Virus record (IMG/VR): IMGVR_UViG_3300010885_047889
Coordinates: 1 to 21,640 of that record
Direction: 5' to 3' (one strand)
Source: a virus
DNA: 21,640 bases
Every line of letters begins with the position of its first letter. Position 1 is the stretch's first letter. Below the pieces are notes generated by a model. That model was not told where the DNA came from. It made no database searches and was given only the letters and a program-made list of their open reading frames with translations. Position numbers and translations under genes: made by a program. Below, in pieces: positions 1-6,690 of this stretch.

Positions 1-832
1 CTATTAAACTAAAATCAGTATTGGCCATGTCTCCGGCTTGACTGTAATTAGGATGGTCAGTTATAAATGCTGGAATTCCTTCTATCACTGCCACAGCACT
101 TGGAGTACTGTTATGGCAAACCACGGCCCAACAATTTTTTAAATCTTCTGTTATATGTTTGCCTTCTGGGCTTACAGTAACATTAAATTGGCGTAGCATC
201 TCAGCATACTTAGGATATTCCTTCCAGTTACCGGGATGCCACCGCATGACAATAGGGCGATCTGTATTGGCACGAATTTTGCCTACAGTTTCATGCAACC
301 ATGTTTCAAGATTAATGCCACGCATACTCCATCCCAGAGGGCGTTGTAGTGTTACAAGAATATGATTGCCGGTAGTTCGCCAAGGTTTCAAATCCATGTT
401 ATAATGCCGACGCATATTGTTCCAGTTTTCGTCACCGGGCGCTTCATTACAATAAATTCCTGTGGCAGGAAATACACCGTTGAAACTATAACGCAAATAT
501 GTGTGAGGATTAGTGCGATCCTTGTAGATAAAAACATTGCTATCAATACTAAGCCAATACTTGCCCAGTTCTGCTTGTGTTTTCATAACCATTTCACGAA
601 CTTTATAATGACTTAATTTAACTTTACTTAGATTACTAGCAAATGCATTACCAATAATTGCACCAACGTCGCATGGTTCATATGTTTGTGATCTTGTAAC
701 TACAGCAGTATCGCCGCACTTGGCCGCACCTTCAGCAAAATACGTCAAGGCATTGGTTTTTTCTTCGCCGTTGATTCTAACCGGAAGGCTACTAAGGTAG
801 CTTTTAATAATTAAAGGTCGGCCGTTGGTCAT
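1..832 (-). CDS. GT-B-like capsule/surface-polysaccharide transferase homolog, 3' end cut by window edge
   Basis: The frame is open from an ATG at 832 to the window edge, giving 277 residues without a stop; the C-terminus lies outside. Residues 192-200 (RPIVMRWHP) and 237-256 (VVCHNS followed by AVIEGIPAF) form the pattern seen near the nucleotide-sugar site of Kdo/capsule-type GT-B proteins: a basic HP strand, then a V-x-x-x-NS loop and a helix ending in G-I/K-P. The next gene upstream has the same block (LVTYNS, YGIPAF), so the two are probably distant paralogs. The family assignment rests on motif memory; the substrate is unknown. The start overlaps the end of the preceding gene by 29 nt, which suggests translational coupling. 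A plausible role is making or modifying a sugar on virion, DNA or host surface; this is inference from the cluster. Confidence 0.6.
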   Translation of the reverse strand, partial: MTNGRPLIIKSYLSSLPVRINGEEKTNALTYFAEGAAKCGDTAVVTRSQTYEPCDVGAIIGNAFASNLSKVKLSHYKVREMVMKTQAELGKYWLSIDSNVFIYKDRTNPHTYLRYSFNGVFPATGIYCNEAPGDENWNNMRRHYNMDLKPWRTTGNHILVTLQRPLGWSMRGINLETWLHETVGKIRANTDRPIVMRWHPGNWKEYPKYAEMLRQFNVTVSPEGKHITEDLKNCWAVVCHNSTPSAVAVIEGIPAFITDHPNYSQAGDMANTDFSLI

Positions 833-1850
833 TTTCTTGTACTATTTGCCAGGCCTTGCCTGTGAGTATTTCACTAAGACTATATTGCCCATAGGCTACA
901 CTTGATAGCCATTTGTAAACAATATCTTCGTGTGGGCGAGGTGGTGTTTCGATTAAGGTTAAATCTGTTGAACTTACTGTGCTGGCTGCTGTAGGAGCCA
1001 TGCTAAATGCTGGAATACCGTACTGTATTGCTTCTACGGCTGCAATACTGTTATAAGTTACCAGAGCATATACGTCATTGTCTAATGCGTCATAGATAGT
1101 ATCGTTAGTGCGTTCACTGCGCCCGGCTTTTTCTCTAATGACAATTTCTCTATCGGTATATTTTTTAAGAGTTTTTATTGTTTTATCAATCCATTGTTGT
1201 CGATGGTGTCCATAATATTCAAACGGTTTATCTGTACTCATAATCAATAAAATTTTACTACCAGGGTTCTTCCACCCACGATAAGTCAGGCTAGGATTAA
1301 ATTTGCACAATTCTCGCCATCGATCGTCAGGAACATCCAAAATACGATTTTGTTGCATGTCGTTTTTTTCTATGCGATGATACACTTTTCTGCCTGTGCG
1401 ATTATTATCACTAGGATAATTACCCAGGTACCCAGTTTCTACAAAGTAATAATCTCTATTATTTTTTCTTGCATGTTTAGCGTACTCGCCCGAACTGATG
1501 CCTCTAATTAAGATAGGATCTGTAATATCATCCTTGGCTCGTTTATAATCGTGACTTGATATAAACTTAGCCTCAGAATATGCGGCCATAATCATAGCAG
1601 AATAGTCACTAAACTTTATCAAACGAAATAGGCGTTCTTCCTTTTCACGAATCATAAGTTCTAATTTTTTGTCTCGACTTTTAGATGCCTTGTCGTTTCC
1701 GTAAGAATACAATGTACCAAGTTGTTCAAGTTCGCGATACAGTTTTAATGCATCCCCAACATTGTGTTTAAGAGCACTGGTTATGTCGGTGTGTTGTTTT
1801 TGATATTCTTCGTTGGGCCACCGAGTAACCACCGCTAATGGCAATGTCAT
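804..1850 (-). CDS. GT-B-like glycosyltransferase-family protein (capsule biosynthesis type)
   Basis: The product is 348 aa from the ATG at 1850. The ORF extends seven codons further upstream to 1871, but the 1850 start makes an ATGA overlap with the preceding glycosyltransferase stop, as at other junctions here, so I prefer it. Residues 262-282 (YALVTYNS, then AVEAIQYGIPAF) match the C-terminal nucleotide-sugar block of capsule/Kdo-type GT-B proteins. Around residue 203 a strand, KILLIMSTDKP, followed by a helix fits the start of the second Rossmann domain. The N-terminal half is rich in charged residues and not recognisable. It resembles the truncated gene downstream in architecture. The donor and acceptor sugars cannot be inferred. 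Confidence 0.6.
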   Translation of the reverse strand: MTLPLAVVTRWPNEEYQKQHTDITSALKHNVGDALKLYRELEQLGTLYSYGNDKASKSRDKKLELMIREKEERLFRLIKFSDYSAMIMAAYSEAKFISSHDYKRAKDDITDPILIRGISSGEYAKHARKNNRDYYFVETGYLGNYPSDNNRTGRKVYHRIEKNDMQQNRILDVPDDRWRELCKFNPSLTYRGWKNPGSKILLIMSTDKPFEYYGHHRQQWIDKTIKTLKKYTDREIVIREKAGRSERTNDTIYDALDNDVYALVTYNSIAAVEAIQYGIPAFSMAPTAASTVSSTDLTLIETPPRPHEDIVYKWLSSVAYGQYSLSEILTGKAWQIVQENDQRPTFNY

Positions 1851-2533
1851 ACATCGGTCCGTTGCAAGCAATAATCTGTAAGCATACGCTCACGATGCCA
1901 TTCGTCTCCCTGCGGTGTGGTGGCAAATTCTGTAAAGCAAGGGGCACCTAGTGTGTAGTGTAAAAGTTTAGCATCAGGATTTGGACCGTATTCATCAGGC
2001 AACCAGTTCCATTCCTTAGGTAGCTCACCAATACGATCATCATTGATCCAACTGAAGCGATGCAAGTATGCACCGGTTGATTGTTCAATAAACTCAGGAG
2101 TAAGTCGTTGGTTAGGATGATTACTACAATTCCATAAGATTACACTGGACCAATTCTTGCGTGGATAGTCTTCGTTCTTTGACCCAAGATACTTTTCTGT
2201 CATTTTGGTTTTGTAATCATGTTTAACTACCATGACATCTTTACCGGCCTCACGCAGATTCCAAAGTTTAACAATGTCGTCACGTACAATCATATCACCG
2301 TCAATAAAGATGGCCCAGCCGGTGTAACTCATTAGGTGTGGAACTAAGAAACGACTGTAGATAAACTGATTGCTACCGTCAGTATGTGTTTCTGTGTAAT
2401 CTTTGAACAAGTTCAGGGCCAAGGGCATGATTGCTACTGGCTGACTTGCATGACGAATAATACTATTGGCACATACGTGAAACGCAATGGCCTCTCGAGG
2501 GTCGTACCCTATAAAAATTGGAATTGGAGTCAT
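1847..2533 (-). CDS. GT8-like glycosyltransferase
   Basis: The product is 228 aa. It opens with the strand PIPIFIGYDPREAIAFHV, followed by a conserved SRFLVPHL at about 60-67 and a D-x-D metal-binding motif (FIDGD, residues 77-80) where GT-A enzymes hold the Mn2+-nucleotide sugar. It continues through YPRKNWSSVILWNC, HRFSWINDD and ELPKEWNWLPDEY and ends with LLHYTLGAPC. This order matches a family of short GT8-like glycosyltransferases common in alphaproteobacteria and their phages. It should transfer a sugar from a nucleotide donor in the cytoplasm; the acceptor is unknown. It is translationally coupled (ATGA) to the next gene. The ATG has no Shine-Dalgarno sequence, and the predicted start of late transcription falls on the A of the ATG. 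Confidence 0.8.
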   Translation of the reverse strand: MTPIPIFIGYDPREAIAFHVCANSIIRHASQPVAIMPLALNLFKDYTETHTDGSNQFIYSRFLVPHLMSYTGWAIFIDGDMIVRDDIVKLWNLREAGKDVMVVKHDYKTKMTEKYLGSKNEDYPRKNWSSVILWNCSNHPNQRLTPEFIEQSTGAYLHRFSWINDDRIGELPKEWNWLPDEYGPNPDAKLLHYTLGAPCFTEFATTPQGDEWHRERMLTDYCLQRTDV

Positions 2534-2554
2534 ATAGGTATTTATATACCTATA
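2533..2554 (-). promoter_or_regulatory. Late promoter octamer inside a start-site hairpin
   Basis: Plus-strand bases 2533-2541 and 2546-2554 are perfect 9-bp inverted repeats around a 4-nt loop. On the minus strand the palindrome contains TATAAATA (2546-2539), the T4 late-promoter octamer. With T4 spacing, +1 falls at about 2533, the A of the glycosyltransferase ATG. A read-through transcript would carry the whole hairpin ending at the AUG; a late transcript would lack it. The repeat and octamer are seen directly; promoter function and the start site are inferred from T4. Confidence 0.6.
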
Positions 2555-2566
2555 TAATGAGAAAAA

Positions 2567-3328
2567 TTATTGCTGGGCGAAACTTGTTAAACTATGATCT
2601 AACCATGGTAAAACCAAATCTTGTTGAAATAACTCGCCATGTGCATAAACGCTTCGATCGGCACTGTCTGGTAGTAGCTTTTTTTCCATTAAATCAAACC
2701 ATGTAGTAGTCCGAGGATTCATTGGAGCATGATCGCTTTTATATACAACAGCATATAACCACGGATCTCGAGGATTTTTTTTAAAAAATCCGTGTTTACA
2801 ATCCCACCCTGCAACGGCTAGCATATGAATAAGACTGACCATAGTGTAATGATAGTAGCATCCGCTTTCTTGAGTGAAAAATAATCGGTGCCTATATATG
2901 TTTGTAGTCTGTGGAACTATGATTGTTAACATGCTGCCATCACTAGCAATATTCCACCAGTTACTCAACGTGGTTACAGGATTTACAGCATATTGAAATG
3001 AATCATGAGACCATAAAATGTCAAATTTATTTTTTGTAGGGGTATGTACAACTCCCTCAAAATCTGTTTGTTGATAGGTAACATTTAGATGTTGGTGAGC
3101 AATTGATAGCTCATCCAATACATCAACTCCAGTGCACCTGATATTCAGTGGTTGTGGATTGTCATCTCTAGTGGTTCGTGTTGCCCACCATGCAATATCA
3201 AGACCGGTGCCGCAACCAAGATCTACCACGGTGGAAATGCTTTCCATAAAATCATCATATTCATACAAGGCATTTAAGGTTTGAAGACTATGAATGTGGC
3301 TATCTTCTGGTGTGGCAAACATTGTCAT
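2567..3328 (-). CDS. Class I SAM-dependent methyltransferase
   Basis: The product is 253 aa from the ATG at 3328, which forms an ATGA overlap with the uvsY stop. An in-frame ATG 57 nt upstream (3385) is less likely because it lies within uvsY. Motif I of Rossmann-fold methyltransferases is clear (VVDLGCGTG, residues 34-42). It is followed by the acidic strand-2 residue in CTGVDVLDE (about 66-73), a motif II/III-like TDFEG and a strand-4 region, KFDILWSHDSFQY. The acceptor may be a sugar, small molecule, DNA or protein; no substrate domain is visible. It sits between the recombination genes and three glycosyltransferases and leads into the latter, so a role in a sugar-modification pathway is plausible but unproven. 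Confidence 0.8.
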   Translation of the reverse strand: MTMFATPEDSHIHSLQTLNALYEYDDFMESISTVVDLGCGTGLDIAWWATRTTRDDNPQPLNIRCTGVDVLDELSIAHQHLNVTYQQTDFEGVVHTPTKNKFDILWSHDSFQYAVNPVTTLSNWWNIASDGSMLTIIVPQTTNIYRHRLFFTQESGCYYHYTMVSLIHMLAVAGWDCKHGFFKKNPRDPWLYAVVYKSDHAPMNPRTTTWFDLMEKKLLPDSADRSVYAHGELFQQDLVLPWLDHSLTSFAQQ

Positions 3329-3777
3329 ACTGTAATATCTTCCATGCCGGCTGTGCGTAAACGCACAACGTGACCCATTTGCCACTGTTTTGTGTCTAGG
3401 CCTTTAAGAATACCCAACCAACGATTACGCAAAAATGCTACTTCATTAATAATTGTTTCAAAGTCAATGACTTCATCTTCGCCATCCACATACTTTTCTG
3501 CATCACGGCTAGTAAGTGCTCGTTGATAGCCTTCTAAGTACTTTTGAAAATAACGGCGGCGAATCTTGCGTAACTGTATGTTAAGATGGTTTAAGATCGC
3601 TTCGATTTCTTGTAGTTGATTGAAACGATGTTCGGTAATTCCAGGAAGAGCGGTAATATTTTTTTCTACAAGCCCACCAATTCGACAGTCGCGTTTAGCA
3701 TCTTCAAGCTCTTTTTCATAGTAGGCAATAAAGTCTGGAATATTGCCAAGATCGGATGTGACCTTACTATACCACAT
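3325..3777 (-). CDS. uvsY: UvsY-like recombination mediator
   Basis: The product is 150 aa, close to the 137 aa of T4 UvsY. UvsY loads the UvsX recombinase onto gp32-covered single-stranded DNA. The protein is helical and charged, with a basic middle (LRKIRRRYFQKYLEGYQ, about 69-85). Its C-terminal helix pattern, FLRNRWLGILKGLDTKQWQMGHVVRLRT, aligns by eye with the end of T4 UvsY, where a short hydrophobic segment around 'yWgilld' is followed by a basic helix. uvsX and gene 32 lie just upstream in the same transcription unit, which supports the call. It overlaps the preceding frame by 11 nt and the methyltransferase by 4 nt. Sequence similarity in this family is weak, so context carries much of the weight. 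Confidence 0.72.
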   Translation of the reverse strand: MWYSKVTSDLGNIPDFIAYYEKELEDAKRDCRIGGLVEKNITALPGITEHRFNQLQEIEAILNHLNIQLRKIRRRYFQKYLEGYQRALTSRDAEKYVDGEDEVIDFETIINEVAFLRNRWLGILKGLDTKQWQMGHVVRLRTAGMEDITV

Positions 3778-4129
3778 ACGTATGAATTACCAATGCTTGT
3801 TTTGATATTACACCATTTTTAATAAAATTGTCACTACAATGCAGATATTTTTCATTCCAGTATACTACGCAACCAGATTTCCAGTTTGCAATAATTTTTA
3901 TAGTTAAACATTCAAGATTTTCAACAGATAAATGAGATAATAATCCTGAACCTAGACTCAGCGAATTATTTTCTTTTTGAACTCTATTATTTTTCCAAAG
4001 TTCATTAGACCATTGTTTGATAGGATTTTTGTCATCAGTATACACATCTTCCTCATTGAATATTACAGTGTTTGTCTTTCCAACTTGACTCATATCTTCA
4101 TTTACTGATAACGGTATTAGAAACGCCAT
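3767..4129 (-). CDS. C-terminal half of a frameshifted 2OG-Fe(II) oxygenase
   Basis: The 120-aa frame begins MAFLIPLSVN, which is the second core strand of a 2OG-Fe(II) dioxygenase rather than a natural N-terminus. It carries the distal iron ligand H97 (YLHCSD) and a basic residue K110 (SKQALVIHTY) where the 2-oxoglutarate carboxylate is normally bound. The first H-x-D pair is in the preceding overlapping frame. Together they make one jelly-roll enzyme of about 225 aa. Adding one G at 4126/4127 on the minus strand would read ...GPLTWAFLIPLSVN... across the junction. It may be a broken gene, a sequencing indel or two coupled halves. The region is markedly AT-rich (14 G/C in 60 bases at 3781-3840). 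Confidence 0.65.
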   Translation of the reverse strand: MAFLIPLSVNEDMSQVGKTNTVIFNEEDVYTDDKNPIKQWSNELWKNNRVQKENNSLSLGSGLLSHLSVENLECLTIKIIANWKSGCVVYWNEKYLHCSDNFIKNGVISKQALVIHTYVV

Positions 4130-4437
4130 GTAAGGGGTCCTATAGATTTATGATAATAGTCACTATGCAATCCCCAAGGGGTTTTTTCATCTAGATAACT
4201 TCCAAATATAAGGCGGATATCAATAGGTGTTAATTCTTTTATTTTATTAAAAACTTTTTTACAAAACCACGAATAAAATATGTGTTCTTGTGAAATAGCC
4301 GCAAAAGAATTTCCGTCGATGCTAGAATAATTCTTAGGTAGTGTTGACATGTATTTGACTACGGTAACTAGCTCATCTTGAGAAAATACATTATCAATTA
4401 CACCAGCGTCTGATTCTAACCTATTAATAGTCGTCAT
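4117..4437 (-). CDS. N-terminal half of a frameshifted 2OG-Fe(II) oxygenase
   Basis: The product is 106 aa from the ATG at 4437. The ORF continues upstream to an ATG at 4476, but those 13 codons lie in the acidic-tail repeat of the previous gene, and 4437 has a strong GAGGA ribosome site 5-6 nt ahead. Residues 78-95 (FGSYLDEKTPWGLHSDYY) contain the H91-x-D93 iron-binding pair of 2OG-Fe(II) dioxygenases. The frame ends abruptly two codons after GPLTW, exactly where the second core strand should begin; that strand starts the next frame. Phage enzymes of this type hydroxylate proteins, nucleic acids or small molecules; no substrate can be named. It follows the small acidic protein downstream of uvsX. 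Confidence 0.65.
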   Translation of the reverse strand: MTTINRLESDAGVIDNVFSQDELVTVVKYMSTLPKNYSSIDGNSFAAISQEHIFYSWFCKKVFNKIKELTPIDIRLIFGSYLDEKTPWGLHSDYYHKSIGPLTWRF

Positions 4438-4678
4438 CGTCTTCCTCATCTTCCTCGTCGTCATTGTCTTCCTCATCTTCCTCGGCGTGGTCTTTGAGAT
4501 AACTGGTTAATGCCCGTTTAATATCGCTTTCACTTTTAAATACAGATTTAATTTCGTCTGCGTCGACATCATTATCAATCAACACTGCAACCAGTGTTTC
4601 TGCAGCTTCATCGCGATCAACAGTGTTAATGTGACGCCTGAGTTCACTCCAAATTTCCTTGGCTAATTCTACTGACAT
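4424..4678 (-). CDS. Small acidic conserved phage protein downstream of uvsX
   Basis: The product is 84 aa. The N-terminal 60 residues are predicted helical (LAKEIWSELRRHIN..., DEAAETLVAVLIDNDVDADEIKSVF), and the last 19 (66-84) are almost entirely Glu/Asp ending in Tyr. I recognise the type as a small protein accompanying uvsX in T4-like phages but know no function. An acidic tail could mimic DNA and interact with UvsX, UvsY or gp32, as the acidic C-terminus of T4 gp32 does with its partners; this is inference. The start follows a strong GGAGGAATAAA ribosome site overlapping the end of uvsX. Its tail codons also form the ribosome site of the next gene. Confidence 0.75.
   Translation of the reverse strand: MSVELAKEIWSELRRHINTVDRDEAAETLVAVLIDNDVDADEIKSVFKSESDIKRALTSYLKDHAEEDEEDNDDEEDEEDDDDY
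4438..4457 (-). promoter_or_regulatory. Ribosome binding site embedded in an acidic-tail coding repeat
   Basis: On the minus strand this reads CGAGGAAGATGAGGAAGACG just before the ATG at 4437. Two GAGGAAG copies arise from Glu/Asp codons of the preceding gene, and the nearer one is placed well as a Shine-Dalgarno sequence. This decides the 4437 start over 4476. Confidence 0.55.
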
Positions 4679-4679
4679 T

Positions 4680-5738
4680 TTATTCCTCCGTTTGGGTTTC
4701 TTCAGTACTTACCGTTTCTCGCTGATTTACAAAGTCAGCCATTACTTTATCCAAACAACCATCTTCGTTGCTTTCCCAGGCCTTGCGGAATTGCTTAATG
4801 ATTTCACCATCGCTAGTAACAAACATTAAACGGTTACCATCTTTCTTAAGCAGACCTTTTTTCTCTGCCAGGTCGGTTAATCCGCTGTACGGGTTCATTC
4901 CGGTTTCGTATGGAATCTTAACCTGCATGCCTTCAAATGGTTTTGCGTAACGAGTTTTCATTACCTTGCAACCAGCACGGATGCCCATAACGTCTGAAAT
5001 CTTATTTCCATCTTCATCTTCCTTGAGTTTCATTTTCTTCATAGCAACAACAATACTTGATGCATAGATAAAACCTTGTCCACCTGATATTTTATCATCA
5101 GGATCAAACATATCTTGACTAGCATAGGTGTGATTGGTACATACCAAGCCTACATTATAGCTACCAAACATGTTGACTGAGTTCCTGACCAGGGCTGTTA
5201 ATGCTTTAGGTTTACGACCCATGTCGCCTTTCATATCTCCGGCTTCAAACTGGTTAACATCAGTGGGCGTTAATAACATACCCAATGAGTCAATCACCCA
5301 TAACACTTTCATGCGCTCACCATCAGGTAGGGCTTTGTAGTCTGTCATAAACGTAGAGATTGCCTTGGCTACATCATCAATCATGCTCATGTTTAATTTA
5401 AGCAACTTACTATCGCTAGTATCAACTCCGAGATCGTGCAACCATTTCTCATCGAGCGCATTTTCTGTATCCACTAGAATAACAAAAATACCTTGCTCTT
5501 GTGCGTTCTTAACAATATTTCCAGAGCAGATATATGATTTACCTGCACCAGACTCACCAGCAAACACCGTAACCTTGCCCAACGGAATGCCTCTATTAAA
5601 ATCTCCAGAGATTAGATAATTTAAGGCAAAGTTACCTGTGCTAATCCAGTCTGTTGGATCGTTAAATCCAATACTAAGACCGTCAATGCTCTTAGTAATA
5701 TCCTTGCGGAACTTGCTTACGTCAAATGGTTTTGCCAT
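4680..5738 (-). CDS. uvsX: UvsX RecA-family recombinase
   Basis: The product is 352 aa. Walker A is GESGAGKS (61-68), the strand VILVDTENA (about 86-94) carries the RecA-type catalytic Glu region, and Walker B is VLWVIDSLG (145-153). Loop L2 lies around TNHTYASQDM through KISGGQG (201-222). Length and motif order match T4 UvsX (about 390 aa) and its cyanophage relatives. UvsX forms filaments on single-stranded DNA and drives strand invasion for recombination-dependent replication and repair, working with UvsY and gp32, both encoded nearby. The acidic C-terminus (STEETQTEE) is typical. An AAAGGATAAATC ribosome site precedes the ATG, three bases from the previous gene. Confidence 0.95.
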   Translation of the reverse strand: MAKPFDVSKFRKDITKSIDGLSIGFNDPTDWISTGNFALNYLISGDFNRGIPLGKVTVFAGESGAGKSYICSGNIVKNAQEQGIFVILVDTENALDEKWLHDLGVDTSDSKLLKLNMSMIDDVAKAISTFMTDYKALPDGERMKVLWVIDSLGMLLTPTDVNQFEAGDMKGDMGRKPKALTALVRNSVNMFGSYNVGLVCTNHTYASQDMFDPDDKISGGQGFIYASSIVVAMKKMKLKEDEDGNKISDVMGIRAGCKVMKTRYAKPFEGMQVKIPYETGMNPYSGLTDLAEKKGLLKKDGNRLMFVTSDGEIIKQFRKAWESNEDGCLDKVMADFVNQRETVSTEETQTEE

Positions 5739-5741
5739 GAT

Positions 5742-6644
5742 TTATCCTTTTATTTGTTGTATTGAAAATGTGTTGTTGCTTAAGAGATTATGAAAAATAA
5801 TTTTACGATATTTTGTGAGATTTTCATAGAGATTTGGTATATTTCCGATATTTAATTGAGTTCCACTGGGCACTTTGTTGTGTAGTTTGCACCAATTAAT
5901 ATATTCTGCACTTAACGGAATAGTTTGGGGTAGTGCTAAACTTAATGTTATAAACCCTAGCAATTGATCATACGAATTTTCGTCGTCGTATTTGAGATTC
6001 ATATCAAAGTTGGTATATTTATTATACAATGTTCGACCTAAATGATTAAAAGATATACTCAAGTTTGCAATATTATTAGTAAGAATATTTTTTGGAAATG
6101 GATTATTTGCAATCATGGTCCATGCGTCACTTACTTGATAGCGAATAGAATCAAAAGAACTTTCTAATTTATGAATATGCGGCTCATTCAAAGACCGGTA
6201 AATTTCAGCCTTCCCAATCCTATCTATCACTGTGCTCAACGGTGGTGTTTGTATGGCGTCTGGAAATTTATCATGTATCTGTTCTGCAATACCTAAAAAA
6301 TTGAATTGCTTTCTTTTTTTCTGTATGTCGTAAATTAAAGATTGAGAGTTTACCCAGTCGGCATGTATTTGGTTTAAAATGTCTTGATCAAGATACTTCT
6401 CAACATCGTACACACCAATTTTCATGTCTGTTAAATCATATAACCATTTGTTAACTTCTATAATACATGTTTTAAACTGTTCAATCTTACTTAATATTGT
6501 CTTTCCTAAATTTTGATTTTTAGCAGAAAATTTATTAAGTCCTCGCTGATTCAATTGTTCAATATAAAAGCTCAGAACTTCACAATTTACTGATTCAAAG
6601 GGTAATGAATCACCGGAGTTTTCAAAAACTAAAGAAAATTTCAT
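5742..6644 (-). CDS. Hypothetical protein between gene 32 and uvsX
   Basis: The product is 300 aa and not recognised. It looks mostly alpha-helical, with many Asn, Ile, Leu, Lys and Tyr residues and no cysteine motif, Walker motif or transmembrane segment. Possible helical blocks occur at LSFYIEQLNQRGLNKF and ILSKIEQFKTCIIEV near the N-terminus. Its codons are much more AT-rich than those of gene 32 or uvsX (14 G/C in 60 bases at 6001-6060 against 30 in 60 at 6781-6840 in gene 32), which suggests separate origin. The ATG at 6644 has no clear ribosome site; a stable hairpin lies 14 bases upstream. Position suggests a replication or recombination accessory role, but nothing in the protein shows it. 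Confidence 0.7.
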   Translation of the reverse strand: MKFSLVFENSGDSLPFESVNCEVLSFYIEQLNQRGLNKFSAKNQNLGKTILSKIEQFKTCIIEVNKWLYDLTDMKIGVYDVEKYLDQDILNQIHADWVNSQSLIYDIQKKRKQFNFLGIAEQIHDKFPDAIQTPPLSTVIDRIGKAEIYRSLNEPHIHKLESSFDSIRYQVSDAWTMIANNPFPKNILTNNIANLSISFNHLGRTLYNKYTNFDMNLKYDDENSYDQLLGFITLSLALPQTIPLSAEYINWCKLHNKVPSGTQLNIGNIPNLYENLTKYRKIIFHNLLSNNTFSIQQIKG

Positions 6645-6657
6645 ATGTTGTATAGTT

Positions 6658-6683
6658 TAGTCCGAGCGTTGCTGCCCGGACTA
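6658..6683 (-). other. Intercistronic RNA hairpin downstream of gene 32
   Basis: A 10-bp stem with a 6-nt loop (AGCAAC) lies seven bases past the gene 32 stop. On the minus strand all ten pairs form, one being G-U; on the plus strand that pair would be a C-A mismatch, so the structure suits minus-strand RNA. The bases after it, AAACTATAC, are not a U-tract, so it is more likely a 3'-protecting or processing hairpin, or a brake before the next gene, than a terminator. Confidence 0.5.
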
Positions 6684-6690
6684 TTTTAAA

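Noticed and set aside
159-616. Two plus-strand ORFs (159-365 and 362-616)
   Set aside because: They lie antisense to the open frame of the truncated GT-B-like gene, which carries a recognisable motif; no family features are visible on the plus strand.
1848-1871. Upstream start at 1871 for the GT-B-like gene and at 3385 for the methyltransferase
   Set aside because: In both cases a closer in-frame ATG forms an ATGA overlap with the preceding stop, the pattern seen at other junctions, so the shorter forms were preferred.
4117-4135. Programmed -1 frameshifting joining the two oxygenase frames
   Set aside because: The bases GGA CCC CTT ACA TGG contain no X-XXY-YYZ heptamer in the right phase, and I saw no downstream pseudoknot; a single-base indel explains the break more simply, though not proven.
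6015-6025. AATAAATA-like octamer inside the 300-aa gene
   Set aside because: It lies within AT-rich coding sequence with no gene start downstream, so chance is likely.
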